The notes: generated by a model not told the origin, from the letters alone. A stretch of DNA of 12,156 bases from an uncultured bacterium (GCA_905214895.1 CAJMNP010000017.1:1-12156); one strand, 5' to 3'. Counted from the stretch's first letter, positions 1 to 7,010 are shown. Translations and numbers: made by a program.

Positions 1-3000
1 CCACGCACTCTGTCCACAGCGCAATCGCAACAGGTCCGCTGCTCCTGCTCCTCTTTTTTCTGATCGGCTGCCTGGCACCAGGGGCCGCACTCGCCGTCGA
101 CGGGAGTGACCCCCTTAATTTCCGCACCATAAGCGACGGTTGCGGCCCCTTCGGTGTCGGTAAATACGAGGCACAGGACACTTCGATTTCGTACTGCATG
201 AATCAAGACTGCCCCGGCCCCAGCAAGCCGGGAGGGCCATGGCGTACATACAACCAGGGCTGGACATGGCTCGATGACGAATTTGCCGCCATCGTCTGTC
301 ACGGATATCCTTCCAGTACCTCCTTTGGCGGCCACAATCTGTCGCCCGATCTCGCCCGTGCCGCCACCCAGATTGCCGTGTGGATGCTCAACGGAACCAC
401 GCGCCCCGACGGCACCTATTCGTATACAAACAGCAAGGGAGTTGCCAGGAGCGGTAGGTTTTACGAAAACGCCGAGGCCGTAGCGGCTGCACGTTGGCTC
501 TACGAGAGCGCTAAGTCCGGATCCATTAAGGCGGCCCCACATCGAGCCAGGCGTTATCACGGCCCGGTCTCGGGCGAGGGTCGACACCAGGACATGCTCT
601 ATGTTCTGCCCGCCGTCTCCGTATCTTTCCAAAAACAATCGTCGCAGGCTGGCATCACCGCCGGTAACGACACCTACAGACTCGGTGGCGCAACCTTCGA
701 TATCTTTGAAAGTGCGGGCGATGCACGTGTCGGCACTATCCAGACGGACGAAAACGGGCGTGCACAAGCAACACTTTTGCCCAATACGGCATATTACCTG
801 GTCGAAACCAAAGCCCCGGCAGGCTATATCCCTCGAGGCGACCGAATAGCCTTCACCACACAAAACAGCGGCGAACATGTCACTATCAACGAGCAGCCCG
901 GCACCATCACCTTGCGTATTGCAAAAATCGATGCCGCCACGGATGCCGGCGCCCAAGTTGGGGCGTCGCTTGCGGGCGCTGAATTCACCTGCGTTTCGCA
1001 ATCCACTCCCGGCTGGACTCGCACCCTTACGACCGACGAAAACGGACGGGCGATCCTCAATGACGTTCCACTGGGCACCTTTACCATCTATGAATCGAAA
1101 GCACCCGAGGGCTACCTGATTTCAAACGACTGTTGGAGCTACACCGTCGGTGCCGAACAGCTCGGAGATACGGGCATCGTTGAGCTCGAAAGCCGTATTC
1201 CCAACACCCCCATCGCCTTTGACCTCGAAATCTCGAAGTTTAAGGACCATGGCGATAACGATGAGTCCGGCCTTGAGCAGCCGGCGGGAGGCGTCGTTTT
1301 TGAGGTTGTCAGCAATAGCTCCCAACAAGTCGTCGGCACGTTGACCACAAACGTTTACGGCTTTGCCTCCACCAAAGACCAGCCCGAAGCGTGGTTTGGA
1401 GCAGGCAAGCGACCCGCCGGCGCTCACGGTGCCATTCCCTACGACCGCGCGGGCTACACCGTTCGCGAGGTCGCAGGAACGGTCCCTGAAGGATTTAAGC
1501 AAGCAGGGGAATGGACCATCACAGCAGAGCAGACCGCAGACGGCGCCGAGCTTCAGTACATCATTGACAACCACGCCCTATCGACACACCTTCAAATCGT
1601 AAAGCGCGATGCTCAGACCGGCGGCACCGTACCACTTGCCGGCTTTACGTTCCAGCTGCTCGATAGCCACCACGAGCCCGTCTCGCAAACATGTTGGTAT
1701 CCGGCCCACAATGTAATGAATACCTTCACAACCGATACAACCGGCGCCGTCACGCTGCCCGAATCACTTAACCCCGGAACATACTACGTGCACGAAGCAT
1801 CGGCCAAGGAACCGTATCTGCGCGGAGAAGACCTGGAGATAACGATTCCCGCCGACAGAAATCTGACACCGGTCGCCGTCGCCTCGTTCTATGACGACGC
1901 CGCAACCGGAAGCATCGAAATCATTAAGACGGGTGCCGTAGATGGGCACGCCCTCGCTGGAGCCACGTTTGACATCCGCGCTGGCGGCGACATCGTGCGA
2001 GCCGACGACAGCATCGTCGCCCTGGATGGCGAAACCGTCGCCACCGTTACAACCGACGAACAGGGGCATGCACGAGTCAACCACCTTTCGCTGGGATGCG
2101 GTACCGCCACCTACGAGGTCGTCGAGACGCAAGCGCCCAAAGGTTATCTGCTCGACCCGACCCCACATACCGTGAAGTTGTCGTACGCTGACCAGCAAAC
2201 GCCCGTGATCGAAATGCACCTTGACGTTTCCAACGACTACACCAAGATCGATGTCTCCAAAGTCGACGCGTGCGGAGGCCAGGAAGTGACAGGCGCCGAG
2301 CTTGTCCTCTGCGACTCCAATGGCAACGAAATCGATTCTTGGACTTCATCCGGCAAACCGCATCACATTGAGCACCTTTCACCCGGCACCTACACCCTGC
2401 GCGAAACGATGTCTCCGCGTATCTACGACCTTGCCGAAGAGATAACGTTTGAAGTAAAGGCCACGGGAGAAGTTCAAACCATGGCAATGAAGGATACCCC
2501 CATCGAGATCAGGGGAAGCGTCGATAAGCGCCAAGAGATCGCACAGCCAGTCGTAAGCAAACTCGTTGCCAACGGCGACGGTAAAAACCGAGCCAAAGCA
2601 CGGGCCAATACGCAAGGCACCTTCTGCTATACCATAGACGCCAAAAATGAGTCGAGCACCTGGGTCGACGAGTTGACCATCACCGACGACCTCGAGTGCG
2701 CCAAAGATGGCGCAGCGAAACTTGTTGCCGTTGAAACCCCTATTGCGGTCGGCGATCTAAACGGGCTGTGCAACGTGTGGTATCGAACGTCCCCGGCAGG
2801 AACAAGCGACACGGGCAAGCAGGTCAATGCAACGCTTGACGACGGGCACAGCAATCCTTGGCTCGAAACGGAAGAGGTTACAAAGCTGCTGGGCGACGAT
2901 GCGCGTCTCGTCGATTACGACGGGTGGCACCTATGGAAAGCAGATATCCCGACGGACAAGTCCGTCACGCTCGATACGAAAGAGATTGATCTTGCAGACA

Positions 3001-3419
3001 ACGCCGTCATCACGGGCATCCGTTTTGAATACGGTGCGGCAGCCGCCGACTTTACAACCAGAAGCGAGGCGGGCTCTTGGACCCGAGATGACCTTAAAGA
3101 CGAACACGACGATCTTGACGATGCCAAGGCGGCCCTTAACTCGGATGCCCGAGGCGCAGTCGTGCATATGCAGGCAACGTCGTCCTATACGCCCCAAACC
3201 GCACTTGCCAACAGCGCGCGCGTCGATCTTTGCCGCAACGGCGGTGGCGATAAACTCGAAGCGCATGATGAGGACCGCGTCATCCAACGATGCGCCCTGC
3301 CTCAGAACCTGCCGGCAACGGGATCTGTTGCCGTCGCCGCATGCATCACCGCACTCCTGACATCGGGCACTGCAGCCATATGGTTCGCTCACCTTAGGTC
3401 AGCCACAAGGAAGCACTAG
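1..3419 (+). CDS. LPXTG-anchored thioester-domain / CnaB-repeat surface adhesin (5' end outside window)
   Basis: Large cell-wall-anchored surface protein, probably an adhesin. The frame is open from position 3 with no stop and no ATG, GTG or TTG before the ATG at 198, so the real start lies upstream of the window; 1138 residues are visible. In order (visible numbering) they are: the hydrophobic end of a signal peptide (about 7-31); a thioester domain (about 40-200) with a YCMNQ cysteine (65) and a TQIAVW glutamine (123); six CnaB/SpaA-like domains (about 206-845); a beta-rich, cysteine-containing region (about 846-1098) with a YTIDAKNES...ITDDL stretch resembling DUF11-like domains; then LPATG, a hydrophobic segment and a basic tail ending RSATRKH. 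Thioester domains in this family can bind host surfaces covalently, and CnaB domains usually carry Lys-Asn isopeptide bonds. The protein should be exported by Sec and attached to peptidoglycan by a sortase. No sortase gene is visible, so a pilus cluster is not shown. The domain order is clear; the ligand is unknown. Confidence 0.92.
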   Translation, partial: THSVHSAIATGPLLLLLFFLIGCLAPGAALAVDGSDPLNFRTISDGCGPFGVGKYEAQDTSISYCMNQDCPGPSKPGGPWRTYNQGWTWLDDEFAAIVCHGYPSSTSFGGHNLSPDLARAATQIAVWMLNGTTRPDGTYSYTNSKGVARSGRFYENAEAVAAARWLYESAKSGSIKAAPHRARRYHGPVSGEGRHQDMLYVLPAVSVSFQKQSSQAGITAGNDTYRLGGATFDIFESAGDARVGTIQTDENGRAQATLLPNTAYYLVETKAPAGYIPRGDRIAFTTQNSGEHVTINEQPGTITLRIAKIDAATDAGAQVGASLAGAEFTCVSQSTPGWTRTLTTDENGRAILNDVPLGTFTIYESKAPEGYLISNDCWSYTVGAEQLGDTGIVELESRIPNTPIAFDLEISKFKDHGDNDESGLEQPAGGVVFEVVSNSSQQVVGTLTTNVYGFASTKDQPEAWFGAGKRPAGAHGAIPYDRAGYTVREVAGTVPEGFKQAGEWTITAEQTADGAELQYIIDNHALSTHLQIVKRDAQTGGTVPLAGFTFQLLDSHHEPVSQTCWYPAHNVMNTFTTDTTGAVTLPESLNPGTYYVHEASAKEPYLRGEDLEITIPADRNLTPVAVASFYDDAATGSIEIIKTGAVDGHALAGATFDIRAGGDIVRADDSIVALDGETVATVTTDEQGHARVNHLSLGCGTATYEVVETQAPKGYLLDPTPHTVKLSYADQQTPVIEMHLDVSNDYTKIDVSKVDACGGQEVTGAELVLCDSNGNEIDSWTSSGKPHHIEHLSPGTYTLRETMSPRIYDLAEEITFEVKATGEVQTMAMKDTPIEIRGSVDKRQEIAQPVVSKLVANGDGKNRAKARANTQGTFCYTIDAKNESSTWVDELTITDDLECAKDGAAKLVAVETPIAVGDLNGLCNVWYRTSPAGTSDTGKQVNATLDDGHSNPWLETEEVTKLLGDDARLVDYDGWHLWKADIPTDKSVTLDTKEIDLADNAVITGIRFEYGAAAADFTTRSEAGSWTRDDLKDEHDDLDDAKAALNSDARGAVVHMQATSSYTPQTALANSARVDLCRNGGGDKLEAHDEDRVIQRCALPQNLPATGSVAVAACITALLTSGTAAIWFAHLRSATRKH
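3..95 (+). other. C-terminal part of Sec signal peptide of the adhesin
   Basis: The codons encode a hydrophobic core (PLLLLFFLIG) followed by an AALA|V type signal peptidase I site, with predicted cleavage after visible residue 31. The basic n-region must lie before the window. A lipobox-like LIGC precedes the ALA site by eight residues. A lipoprotein is unlikely because the protein ends in an LPXTG anchor. Confidence 0.75.
117..614 (+). other. Thioester domain (TED) of the adhesin
   Basis: The Cys codon at 195-197 (context SYCMNQD) and the Gln codon at 369-371 (context TQIAVW) match the Cys and Gln that form the internal thioester in Gram-positive thioester-domain adhesins. The Cys lies one codon before the first ATG of the frame, so calling the start at 198 would remove the reactive residue and the signal peptide. 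Domain borders are approximate. Confidence 0.8.
618..2537 (+). repeat. Tandem array of six diverged CnaB/SpaA-like domains
   Basis: Approximate domain borders are 618-902, 903-1211, 1212-1577, 1578-1901, 1902-2231 and 2232-2537. Each has an early strand with a candidate isopeptide Lys (for example IAKID, EISKF, QIVKR, IIKTG, VSKVD). Each also has a later Glu in an ETxAPxGY-like strand (VETKAPAGY, YESKAPEGY, VREVAG, VHEAS, VETQAPKGY, LRETMSP). A closing Asn is visible in domains 1, 2, 3 and 5, while domains 4 and 6 offer Asp instead. The copies are diverged in protein sequence and are not DNA-level repeats, so recent unequal crossing-over is not indicated. Confidence 0.82.
3309..3416 (+). other. 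LPATG cell-wall sorting signal, membrane segment and basic tail
   Basis: LPATG is encoded at 3309-3323. A hydrophobic stretch of about 20 residues follows (SVAVAACITALLTSGTAAIW), then a short basic tail. This is the standard three-part sortase substrate signal. Cleavage between Thr and Gly and linkage to peptidoglycan are expected from family knowledge. Confidence 0.93.
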
Positions 3420-3425
3420 CACGAT

Positions 3426-3461
3426 AAAAAAGCGGGCGAGCCAGTCTCCCGGCTCGCCCGC
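3426..3461 (-). terminator. Intrinsic terminator of the minus-strand M28-like / small membrane protein unit
   Basis: There is a perfect 11-bp inverted repeat, GCGGGCGAGCC at 3432-3442 and its complement at 3451-3461, with an 8-base loop. On the minus strand the stem is followed by six T residues (A tract at 3426-3431 on the plus strand). It starts 23 bases after the stop of the 72-residue protein. On the plus strand no T tract follows, so it is a weaker terminator for the adhesin gene, whose stop is only a few bases away. Confidence 0.9.
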
Positions 3462-3484
3462 CTTGGGCATAAACGATGAATCGG

Positions 3485-3703
3485 CTATTCAGCAGATGAC
3501 GAACCGCCATCGATGGCTGCCTGATCGGACTCGGAAATACCGTCGGCACCCAAACTTTGCTCTTGCTCCACCTCTTCGTTCATTGTTGTCTCGGGCGTCG
3601 AGCCCTTAACGCCAACGACATACGCGGCCCCAAAGCCCAATGCGATTGCGATCAGGGTCAAGATCAGATAGGTGGGCCAATGGCGCTTGATGTACGAAAA
3701 CAC
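3485..3703 (-). CDS. Small single-pass membrane protein with acidic tail (72 aa, unknown function)
   Basis: I do not recognise a named family. The protein has a short basic N-terminus (SYIKRHW), one transmembrane helix at about residues 12-31 (TYLILTLIAIALGFGAAYVV), and a hydrophilic tail rich in Glu, Asp, Ser and Gln from residue 35 to the end. The positive-inside rule suggests N-terminus in and acidic tail out. The start codon is GTG, supported by an AAGGAG ribosome binding site 5 bases upstream. It begins 22 bases after the stop of the M28-like gene and is followed by a strong terminator, so the two are very likely co-transcribed. The good ribosome binding site and tight spacing make it a real gene despite its size. 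A role linked to the upstream membrane protein is inference only. Confidence 0.8.
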   Translation of the reverse strand: MFSYIKRHWPTYLILTLIAIALGFGAAYVVGVKGSTPETTMNEEVEQEQSLGADGISESDQAAIDGGSSSAE

Positions 3704-3708
3704 GCTGA

Positions 3709-3714
3709 CTCCTT
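3709..3714 (-). promoter_or_regulatory. Ribosome binding site deciding a GTG start
   Basis: The minus strand reads AAGGAG, then 5 bases, then GTG at 3703-3701. This supports the GTG as the start of the small membrane protein. Confidence 0.8.
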
Positions 3715-3725
3715 AGCGGATCTGT

Positions 3726-6700
3726 CTACGAACGACGAATGACCTCGGTCACGACCTCGGACACCGTAGCAATATTGGTCGGATTGACGTTGTACGGCAG
3801 GTCATCCTCGGTGCGAGCGCAGGCAAGGCGCGGGCCGTCCACACCGGCGATCGTAAGGGCGCGACGGCTCGCCTCGAGCGCTGCGGATGCATCGGTTTTT
3901 GCATAGGGCATCTCGAACGTACCGCAATCGATGTGGAACGACTTGCACACCTTGCTGACAAGATTCATGATGCGGCGATCGCCCTTAAAGAGCTGCTGCT
4001 CGCCCTCGACCGTTACCACCGAAAGCCTGCCGGCACCGATAGACTCGAGGTTGATGAAGAACACACCGCGGAGCTTGTCACGATGCGAGGCCAAAAAGGC
4101 CCTCATGCCGGCGCCGTCGCAATCTGACGCGCCCGTTGCGACGAACCAGATATCGTGGCCGAGTAGCTCATCGTCACCCATGGAGGCAACGGCCGAGAGC
4201 ATATCCTCGGCAGAAGCACCATCGGAGGAGGTGGCGCCACCCTTCCAACCGTCGTCGTCATCCTCGAAGTTATCCCACGAGCCAATGCCGCGGCCAGACT
4301 TCTTGGCATCGTAATCGTCCTCGACGCCCAGCCAGTCGCTCATGCTGTCCTGTTCGTTCTTCTTTTTGCGACCGAACAAGCCACCCAGGCCACGCTTCTG
4401 CGGCTTGGCGCCCGTCGAAACAGGAGCCGAGATGGTCTCGAGCGGTTGTGCGCCCGAGGAGATGGGCATGGGGGTCGCGACCGGTGCCGATGTGGGCTCG
4501 GGGCCCTGCGCCGTCGCAAAGGGATCATTTGTCTGTGCCGAAGGATCGGGAAGATCGAACAGCGACGTGCGGGACGCGACGTTGGCCTGTTGCATCGAAG
4601 GCAGCGACGGATCGGGGACCGAGGCCAGCGGCGACGAAGAGGGTGCAGGCGCGGAGGCCGGATCGGGGATATTCATCTGCTGGCGCGGAGGCACCTGAGA
4701 CGAAATCTGCGCCATGAGGGAGTCAACCGTCTCGTCCTGCGTGGGAGCGACATTGGCCACCGTGGCGCCGGGATCGCTCGGCGCGGGCATGGTAAAGATC
4801 TGCGTAGAATAAGGCCTGGACACATCCGTCTTGGGAGCCTCGTCAACCGCAGGGGACTCCTGCTCCATCGCAGGAGCCTCGACCTGCTCGGGCGCGCTAG
4901 CCTCAACGGAATCGGCCTCGTCGATAACCGAATCATCGGCGGCGTCCTGGGCATCATCGGAGATGGGAAGGGGCTCGGCAATTGCGGTGCCCTGCTTCTC
5001 AAATGTCATCGTGGCATCAAATGACATGGTGTTATCGACCGGCTGCTGCGCATCAAAGGACGTCGTGGCGTCGGCGACATCGACAGGCTCCGGCTGCTCG
5101 GCCTCGCTCTGCTCGAACTCCTGTGCCGCACGCTCACGCTCAGCCTCGGCGGCCTGCTGCTGGGCGATGGCCTCCCGCTCGGCGGCCTCGCGGGCAGCGG
5201 CGCGCTTTTCCTCAAAGTCGTCGACGAACTTCTTGCCCTTCGCAAAGGCACCCTTAAAGAAGCTAGAAGCGCTGGCACCAATCGAGGAGAACGCGGAAGC
5301 GATATCGGCATGGGGCGTTGTCGAGGGAATCTCGGCCGAGAAATCGGTGTCACTCTCATAGGACACGCGCTGCGGATACTCGCCATAGTCTTCGTCGGCG
5401 GTCTCGTCTTCAACCTGCGCCGGAGCGGCAGGCGCCAGAATATCCAGACCGGCTGCAGGATCGAGCGGGGGCTTTGCGTCAGACTCCGCGGCAGCAACAG
5501 GGGCAGCGACCGGCTCGGCGGGAGCAACAGCCGTATTTACCGCGGGCGCAGACTCCTGTGCAACGGGAGCAGGCTCCGGCTCGAACGTCGGCTCCTCGCC
5601 CTCTTCGTAATCGAGCGTGCAGGACTCGGGAAGCATGCCGAGCGCACGGATGGCATCCGAACCAAAGCGGATATTGCCGGCGGCATTGCGATAGAGCTTG
5701 GGCTCGGGCTCGGCGACTTCGACCACCGCGGGCTCCTCCGCCGGCTCGGCGGTGGACTTTTCCTCGGTGGACACTTCGACCTGGGCAGTCTGGTCTTGAG
5801 CCTCGGGCGCGATAACGCCGATCAGCGTCTCGTCGGCAGAGGCACCCTCAAAACCATCGATCTGCCCATCAAAAGCCTCTTCCTGCTCGGGCACATCGTC
5901 AGGCGCCACCGGCTGGCCAAACTCGTCCTCGTCGTAGGAAGGTTCCTCATATTCAATGGTATTGCCGTAATCGTTTTGCTGCTGGGCCGCGGCATACTCG
6001 GCCGCCGCGCGCGCCATCTCCTCTGCGCGACGCTTCTGCTCGCCAAAATAGGTATCGAATGGAATGTCGTCGGGGAACTCGTTTTCGCCCTGATAGGGGG
6101 CAACGTTGTCCATGACACCGAGCATGGCGGCAACAGAGGACTTGTTGCACACCGCGCCAGACGTGTAGGGAAGCACAAAACGGTTGGAGATGATATTGGC
6201 GGCGTTGGCCAGTGCCACAAGGGAGGCCAGAATCGCGACAACCCACAGCAGCACCTTGAGCAAGCCGGGAAGCGGCAGGATACGCAGGATGGCAACAGCC
6301 GCGGGCGCGATCGTGGCAACAGGCAGGAGCTTGGCGATGAGCGCGCGATACGGAGCGTAGGGCTCGCGAGCAAGGAACTCGGCACGGGGGGAATCATAGT
6401 GCGCCACCACGACGACCGGGCGGTTGCGCGGAGACGCAAGCGGGCCCGAAGCCTTGTGATAGGCGATGACATTTTGACTCACACCGGTCTTTCCCAGGCG
6501 CGAAACCACGGGATGCCCCGTGCGCTCGAGCACGTAGAGCACGGCACCGACAATGGCCAGCAAGGTGCCGACCAAGCCGATACCGCCGCCGATGCCCATC
6601 AGCAGGGCGCCGGCAAACGCCAGAATACCGGTAACGGCAAACGCCAACCTGCTGGGCGCGGGAGCATTAAATTCCTGCACCTCGGGGTCAAAGCCATGGT

Positions 6701-6812
6701 TGCGGAAAATCTGAGCGATATCCTCGGCAGCCAGGCGCTCTTCTTCACTGCACGCCGGCGTAATGCCGGTGTTCTGCAGCAGGTGGTTAATATAGTTCTG
6801 GGTGTTCGCCAT
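3726..6812 (-). CDS. Membrane M28-peptidase-like protein split by a long acidic insertion (1028 aa; possible pseudoenzyme)
   Basis: Start chosen at ATG 6812-6810 (MANTQNYI), which has a GGAG 5 bases upstream. The frame stays open for 50 more codons upstream, but that part crosses the promoter region and has unusual composition. In order, the protein has: an N-terminal helix region; two membrane helices (about 56-95); a segment with VVVVAHYDSP (137-142) like the first metal motif of M28 aminopeptidases; two more membrane helices (about 157-208); and GAVCNKSSVAAM (219-230), which aligns with the usual GxNDNxSGVAA motif. A low-complexity acidic Pro/Ala/Glu-rich insertion (about 240-885) follows, then the second half of the M28-like fold (about 885-1028: IWFVATGASD, FFINLESIG, TDASAALEAS). 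Relative to canonical M28 enzymes, the bridging Asp appears to be Cys222, the Glu-Glu pair Ser-Asp, the later Asp Glu, and the last His Arg. Activity is therefore doubtful. Helix number and basic loops suggest both M28 halves face the cytoplasm. It is the first gene of a two-gene unit. Confidence 0.85.
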   Translation of the reverse strand: MANTQNYINHLLQNTGITPACSEEERLAAEDIAQIFRNHGFDPEVQEFNAPAPSRLAFAVTGILAFAGALLMGIGGGIGLVGTLLAIVGAVLYVLERTGHPVVSRLGKTGVSQNVIAYHKASGPLASPRNRPVVVVAHYDSPRAEFLAREPYAPYRALIAKLLPVATIAPAAVAILRILPLPGLLKVLLWVVAILASLVALANAANIISNRFVLPYTSGAVCNKSSVAAMLGVMDNVAPYQGENEFPDDIPFDTYFGEQKRRAEEMARAAAEYAAAQQQNDYGNTIEYEEPSYDEDEFGQPVAPDDVPEQEEAFDGQIDGFEGASADETLIGVIAPEAQDQTAQVEVSTEEKSTAEPAEEPAVVEVAEPEPKLYRNAAGNIRFGSDAIRALGMLPESCTLDYEEGEEPTFEPEPAPVAQESAPAVNTAVAPAEPVAAPVAAAESDAKPPLDPAAGLDILAPAAPAQVEDETADEDYGEYPQRVSYESDTDFSAEIPSTTPHADIASAFSSIGASASSFFKGAFAKGKKFVDDFEEKRAAAREAAEREAIAQQQAAEAERERAAQEFEQSEAEQPEPVDVADATTSFDAQQPVDNTMSFDATMTFEKQGTAIAEPLPISDDAQDAADDSVIDEADSVEASAPEQVEAPAMEQESPAVDEAPKTDVSRPYSTQIFTMPAPSDPGATVANVAPTQDETVDSLMAQISSQVPPRQQMNIPDPASAPAPSSSPLASVPDPSLPSMQQANVASRTSLFDLPDPSAQTNDPFATAQGPEPTSAPVATPMPISSGAQPLETISAPVSTGAKPQKRGLGGLFGRKKKNEQDSMSDWLGVEDDYDAKKSGRGIGSWDNFEDDDDGWKGGATSSDGASAEDMLSAVASMGDDELLGHDIWFVATGASDCDGAGMRAFLASHRDKLRGVFFINLESIGAGRLSVVTVEGEQQLFKGDRRIMNLVSKVCKSFHIDCGTFEMPYAKTDASAALEASRRALTIAGVDGPRLACARTEDDLPYNVNPTNIATVSEVVTEVIRRS
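4533..4673 (-). repeat. Threefold (I/V/L)PDP(S/A) short motif repeat in the insertion
   Basis: NIPDPAS, SVPDPSL and DLPDPSA occur about 17-22 residues apart. The DNA also repeats roughly, with a GATCGGG core in each copy on the plus strand. This may be a short linear motif array or the remnant of a small internal duplication. Confidence 0.5.
4995..5066 (-). repeat. Threefold (S/T)F(D/E)-type short motif repeat in the insertion
   Basis: The protein reads TTSFDAQQ, then NTMSFDAT, then TMTFEKQ within 24 residues. Three similar motifs sit in an otherwise disordered acidic segment, which looks like a repeated short linear interaction or modification motif. The binding partner is unknown. Confidence 0.5.
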
Positions 6813-6880
6813 GTGCGCTCCACATCCATAATCCGACAAATAGGCCCAATGCATGCACATTAGAACCGTATATAGTCGAA

Positions 6881-6886
6881 AGTATA
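6881..6886 (-). promoter_or_regulatory. Candidate -10 box (TATACT) for the M28-like gene
   Basis: TATACT on the minus strand matches the -10 consensus at five of six positions and lies about 68 bases before the ATG. The sequence 17 bases upstream is a poor -35 match. It overlaps the GTATA-N10-TATAC inverted repeat, so a regulator could act here. Confidence 0.3.
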
Positions 6887-6969
6887 CCCCGAGCGAGCGT
6901 AAACGACCGAATTCGGGCCATCTTAACGCCGCGAGCGGACAAGGATATAGCCTAATCTCCATATCGGAC

Positions 6970-6975
6970 TAAAAT
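6970..6975 (+). promoter_or_regulatory. Candidate -10 box (TAAAAT) for the WYL regulator pair
   Basis: TAAAAT matches five of six -10 consensus bases and lies 35 bases before the ATG at 7011. No convincing -35 hexamer was found at the proper distance. Confidence 0.25.
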
Positions 6976-7010
6976 CATGGCATCAAACGACCTTCTCATG
7001 CGAGGATTCT

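Larger units (their letters stand above)
4158..6095 (-). other. About 645-residue acidic, low-complexity insertion in the M28-like protein
   Basis: The region is dominated by Glu, Asp, Ala, Pro, Ser and Gln and is probably mostly disordered. Visible sub-structure includes a small hydrophobic patch near KLYRNAAGNIRFGSDAIRAL, an amphipathic then strongly charged helix (about 5091-5306) with a KRAAAREAAEREAIAQQQ run compatible with coiled coil, two sets of short motif repeats (4995-5066 and 4533-4673), and a basic patch (GLFGRKKKNEQ) near its end. It separates the two halves of the M28-like fold. Confidence 0.75.
6813..7010. promoter_or_regulatory. Divergent intergenic region between the M28-like and WYL genes
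   Basis: This 198-base region is clearly more AT-rich than its neighbours and must contain the start signals for both directions. It holds an inverted repeat GTATA-N10-TATAC (6868-6887), a TGCATGCA palindrome (6850-6857) and several TATA-like hexamers. The ribosome binding sites are GGAG at 6818-6821 (minus) and GAGG at 7002-7005 (plus). No clear -35 box was found for either direction. Confidence 0.6.

Noticed and set aside
57..71. Lipobox-like LIGC in the adhesin signal peptide
   Set aside because: A signal peptidase I site (AALA) follows and the protein ends in an LPXTG anchor, so lipoprotein processing is improbable.
1122..1574. Open frame of 150 codons on the minus strand inside the adhesin gene
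   Set aside because: It has no homology signal I recognise and no ribosome binding site; the plus-strand CnaB domains explain the region fully.
5310..6863. Open frame of 517 codons on the plus strand, antisense to the M28-like gene
   Set aside because: The product is Arg/Gly/His-rich without domain features. It mirrors the Glu/Ala/Pro codons of the opposite gene and lacks a ribosome binding site; it is a compositional shadow.
6813..6962. Fifty-codon N-terminal extension of the M28-like protein
   Set aside because: It crosses the AT-rich promoter region and has odd composition, whereas ATG 6812 has a GGAG at proper spacing.
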